Shown here in pieces: positions 63,121 to 64,000 of a stretch of 64,000 nucleotides of DNA. The stretch is from the NCBI RefSeq assembly GCF_022354465.1, contig NZ_CP092361.1:558001-622000 (forward strand). The letters are read 5' to 3'. Source of the stretch: Wielerella bovis (GTDB lineage: Bacteria > Pseudomonadota > Gammaproteobacteria > Burkholderiales > Neisseriaceae). The notes under the pieces were generated by a model. That model was not told where the DNA came from. It worked only from the letters and a program-made list of their open reading frames with translations, and searched no databases. Each line of letters begins with the position of its first letter. Position 1 is the stretch's first letter. The translations under genes were made by a program, and so were the position numbers.

Positions 63121-64000
63121 ATGAAAACGCTGCATCCACAAACCCTTGCTATTCGTGGTGGCAAGGAACAAACCGAATACAACGAACATCATCAAGCCTT
63201 GTTTTTGACCAGCAGTTTTATGTTTGATAGTGCTGCTGATGGTGCAGCTTTGTTTAGCAAACAAAAACAGGGATTTACATACACGCGTACCGCCAATCCA
63301 ACGGTTTCGGCTTTCGCACAACGCATCGCGCATTTGGAACGCGCCGAAGCAGGCATCGCCACTGCTACAGGTATGGCAGCGATTCAAGCGGGTTTGATGA
63401 CATTTTTAAGCGCAGGCGACCATTTAATCAGTAGCCGCAGTTTGTTTGGCACAACGGCAGGGTTCATCACAGGACAGTTGATGCGTTTTGGCATTGAAGT
63501 AACCTTTGTATCACAAACCAATCTGCAAGAATGGCGTGATGCGATTCGTCCAAATACCAAAATGTTGTTTTTGGAAACGCCGTCCAATCCATTGGGTGAA
63601 GTGGCGGATATTGCTGCATTGGCAGAATTGGCGCATCAAAACCATGCTTTATTGGCGGTGGATAATTGTTTCTGTTCGCCAGCGGTGCAGCAGCCTTTGC
63701 GATTTGGTGCGGATTTGTCTATCCAATCCGCCACCAAAGCGATTGATGGACAAGGGCGAGTATTGGGTGGTGTGGTTTGCGGAAAAAATGACTTGATTCA
63801 ACAAATTGCCATGTTTGTTAATAGTATGGGGATTGGTTTGTCGCCTTTTAATGCGTGGGTGTTGATGAGTGGCACAGAAACCTTGATGTTGCGTGTGCAG
63901 GCACAAAATCAGGCAGCATTGACGATTGCGCAATGGTTGCAAACGCAGCCACAAGTGGCAAAAGTGTATTATTCGGGGCTGCCTGAAAACCCACAAGCGC
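63121..64000 (+). CDS. metZ: O-succinylhomoserine sulfhydrylase (partial, runs off the window)
   Basis: The frame opens at ATG 63121 (AGGGAAATATT before it) and is uninterrupted to the window edge, 293 residues. It is a PLP enzyme of the Cys/Met metabolism family: TRTANPTVSAFAQRIAHLE, ATGMAAIQAG, ETPSNPLGEVADI, and the PLP lysine in SIQSATKAIDGQGRVLGG, where SATK-x2-DGQG is the MetZ pattern. It would make homocysteine from O-succinylhomoserine and sulfide, which links to sulfate uptake at the left end of the window. Confidence 0.92.
   Translation, partial: MKTLHPQTLAIRGGKEQTEYNEHHQALFLTSSFMFDSAADGAALFSKQKQGFTYTRTANPTVSAFAQRIAHLERAEAGIATATGMAAIQAGLMTFLSAGDHLISSRSLFGTTAGFITGQLMRFGIEVTFVSQTNLQEWRDAIRPNTKMLFLETPSNPLGEVADIAALAELAHQNHALLAVDNCFCSPAVQQPLRFGADLSIQSATKAIDGQGRVLGGVVCGKNDLIQQIAMFVNSMGIGLSPFNAWVLMSGTETLMLRVQAQNQAALTIAQWLQTQPQVAKVYYSGLPENPQA

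Overview
The window comes from a member of the Neisseriaceae. Dozens of copies of a 12-mer, AGGCAGCCTGAA, and of its near-palindromic extension TTTCAGGCAGCCTGAAA are scattered through it. These match the AG-kingDUS/AG-simDUS dialect of the Neisseriaceae DNA uptake sequence (DUS), which points to Kingella, Simonsiella, Alysiella or a close relative rather than N. meningitidis or N. gonorrhoeae. The dnaB-pilHIJKX order, relatives of the Correia repeat and the AT-rich composition fit this. The species cannot be fixed from the sequence alone.

Layout. 1-6.7 kb: end of an unknown gene, then a sulfate ABC importer (sbp divergent from cysT-cysW, with cysA separated by three unrelated genes). 7-14.4 kb: a C4-dicarboxylate block, with class I fumarase divergent from an iron-sulfur protein, a fumarate-reductase-type flavoprotein, a NuoF-like NADH dehydrogenase subunit and a DASS carboxylate transporter. 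14.6-18.9 kb: a GyrI-like protein, two tRNAs, a DnaQ-like exonuclease, ppa and dnaB. 19-22.6 kb: five pilin-like genes pilHIJKX. 22.7-28.8 kb: smpB, a degenerate J-domain membrane protein, folK (with a broken second 3' end), a DUF2185 protein, ribH, nusB, a small membrane protein and thrS. 29-38.5 kb: an amino-acid-type binding lipoprotein, cytochrome c peroxidase, an HTH-leuA fusion, tal, cmk, rpsA, ihfB. 38.8-44.5 kb: a small exported protein, bioC plus a small partner, relA, queH, a zinc-finger protein, rpsO. 44.6-47.8 kb: ccoNOQP. 48-53.5 kb: an M61 peptidase, a TPR lipoprotein, an L,D-transpeptidase, an RlmL-like methyltransferase and a membrane protein. 53.6-64 kb: an IS481-family element, metG, fixH-ccoG, hemW with an IS982-family element against its start codon, a YdcH-like gene, tmk, a DUF4230 gene and the start of metZ.

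How it fits together. Much of the window concerns life at low oxygen. FNR-type boxes (TTGAC/T-N4-A/GTCAA) lie before ccp, before ccoNOQP and in the fumarase/fumarate-reductase divergent promoter region. The high-affinity cbb3 oxidase, its assembly genes ccoG/fixH, the peroxidase and the fumarate block look like one oxygen-limited respiratory programme. The most interesting candidate is the fumarate block: it has the parts of a soluble NADH-driven fumarate reductase (NuoF-like NADH entry, 2Fe-2S/2x4Fe-4S carrier, flavoprotein with all four fumarate-reductase catalytic residues but no covalent-FAD histidine) next to fumarase and a probable dicarboxylate exchanger, and no membrane anchor subunits.

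The intergenic DNA is rich in repeats: DUS inverted pairs acting as terminators, at least a dozen Correia-like elements of two subfamilies, often nested (one then hit by the IS481 element), a second inverted-repeat family ending in AGAACCTGTATTCA, palindromes of the GTCGGGC/GTCGGAT type, and small IS5-like miniature elements.
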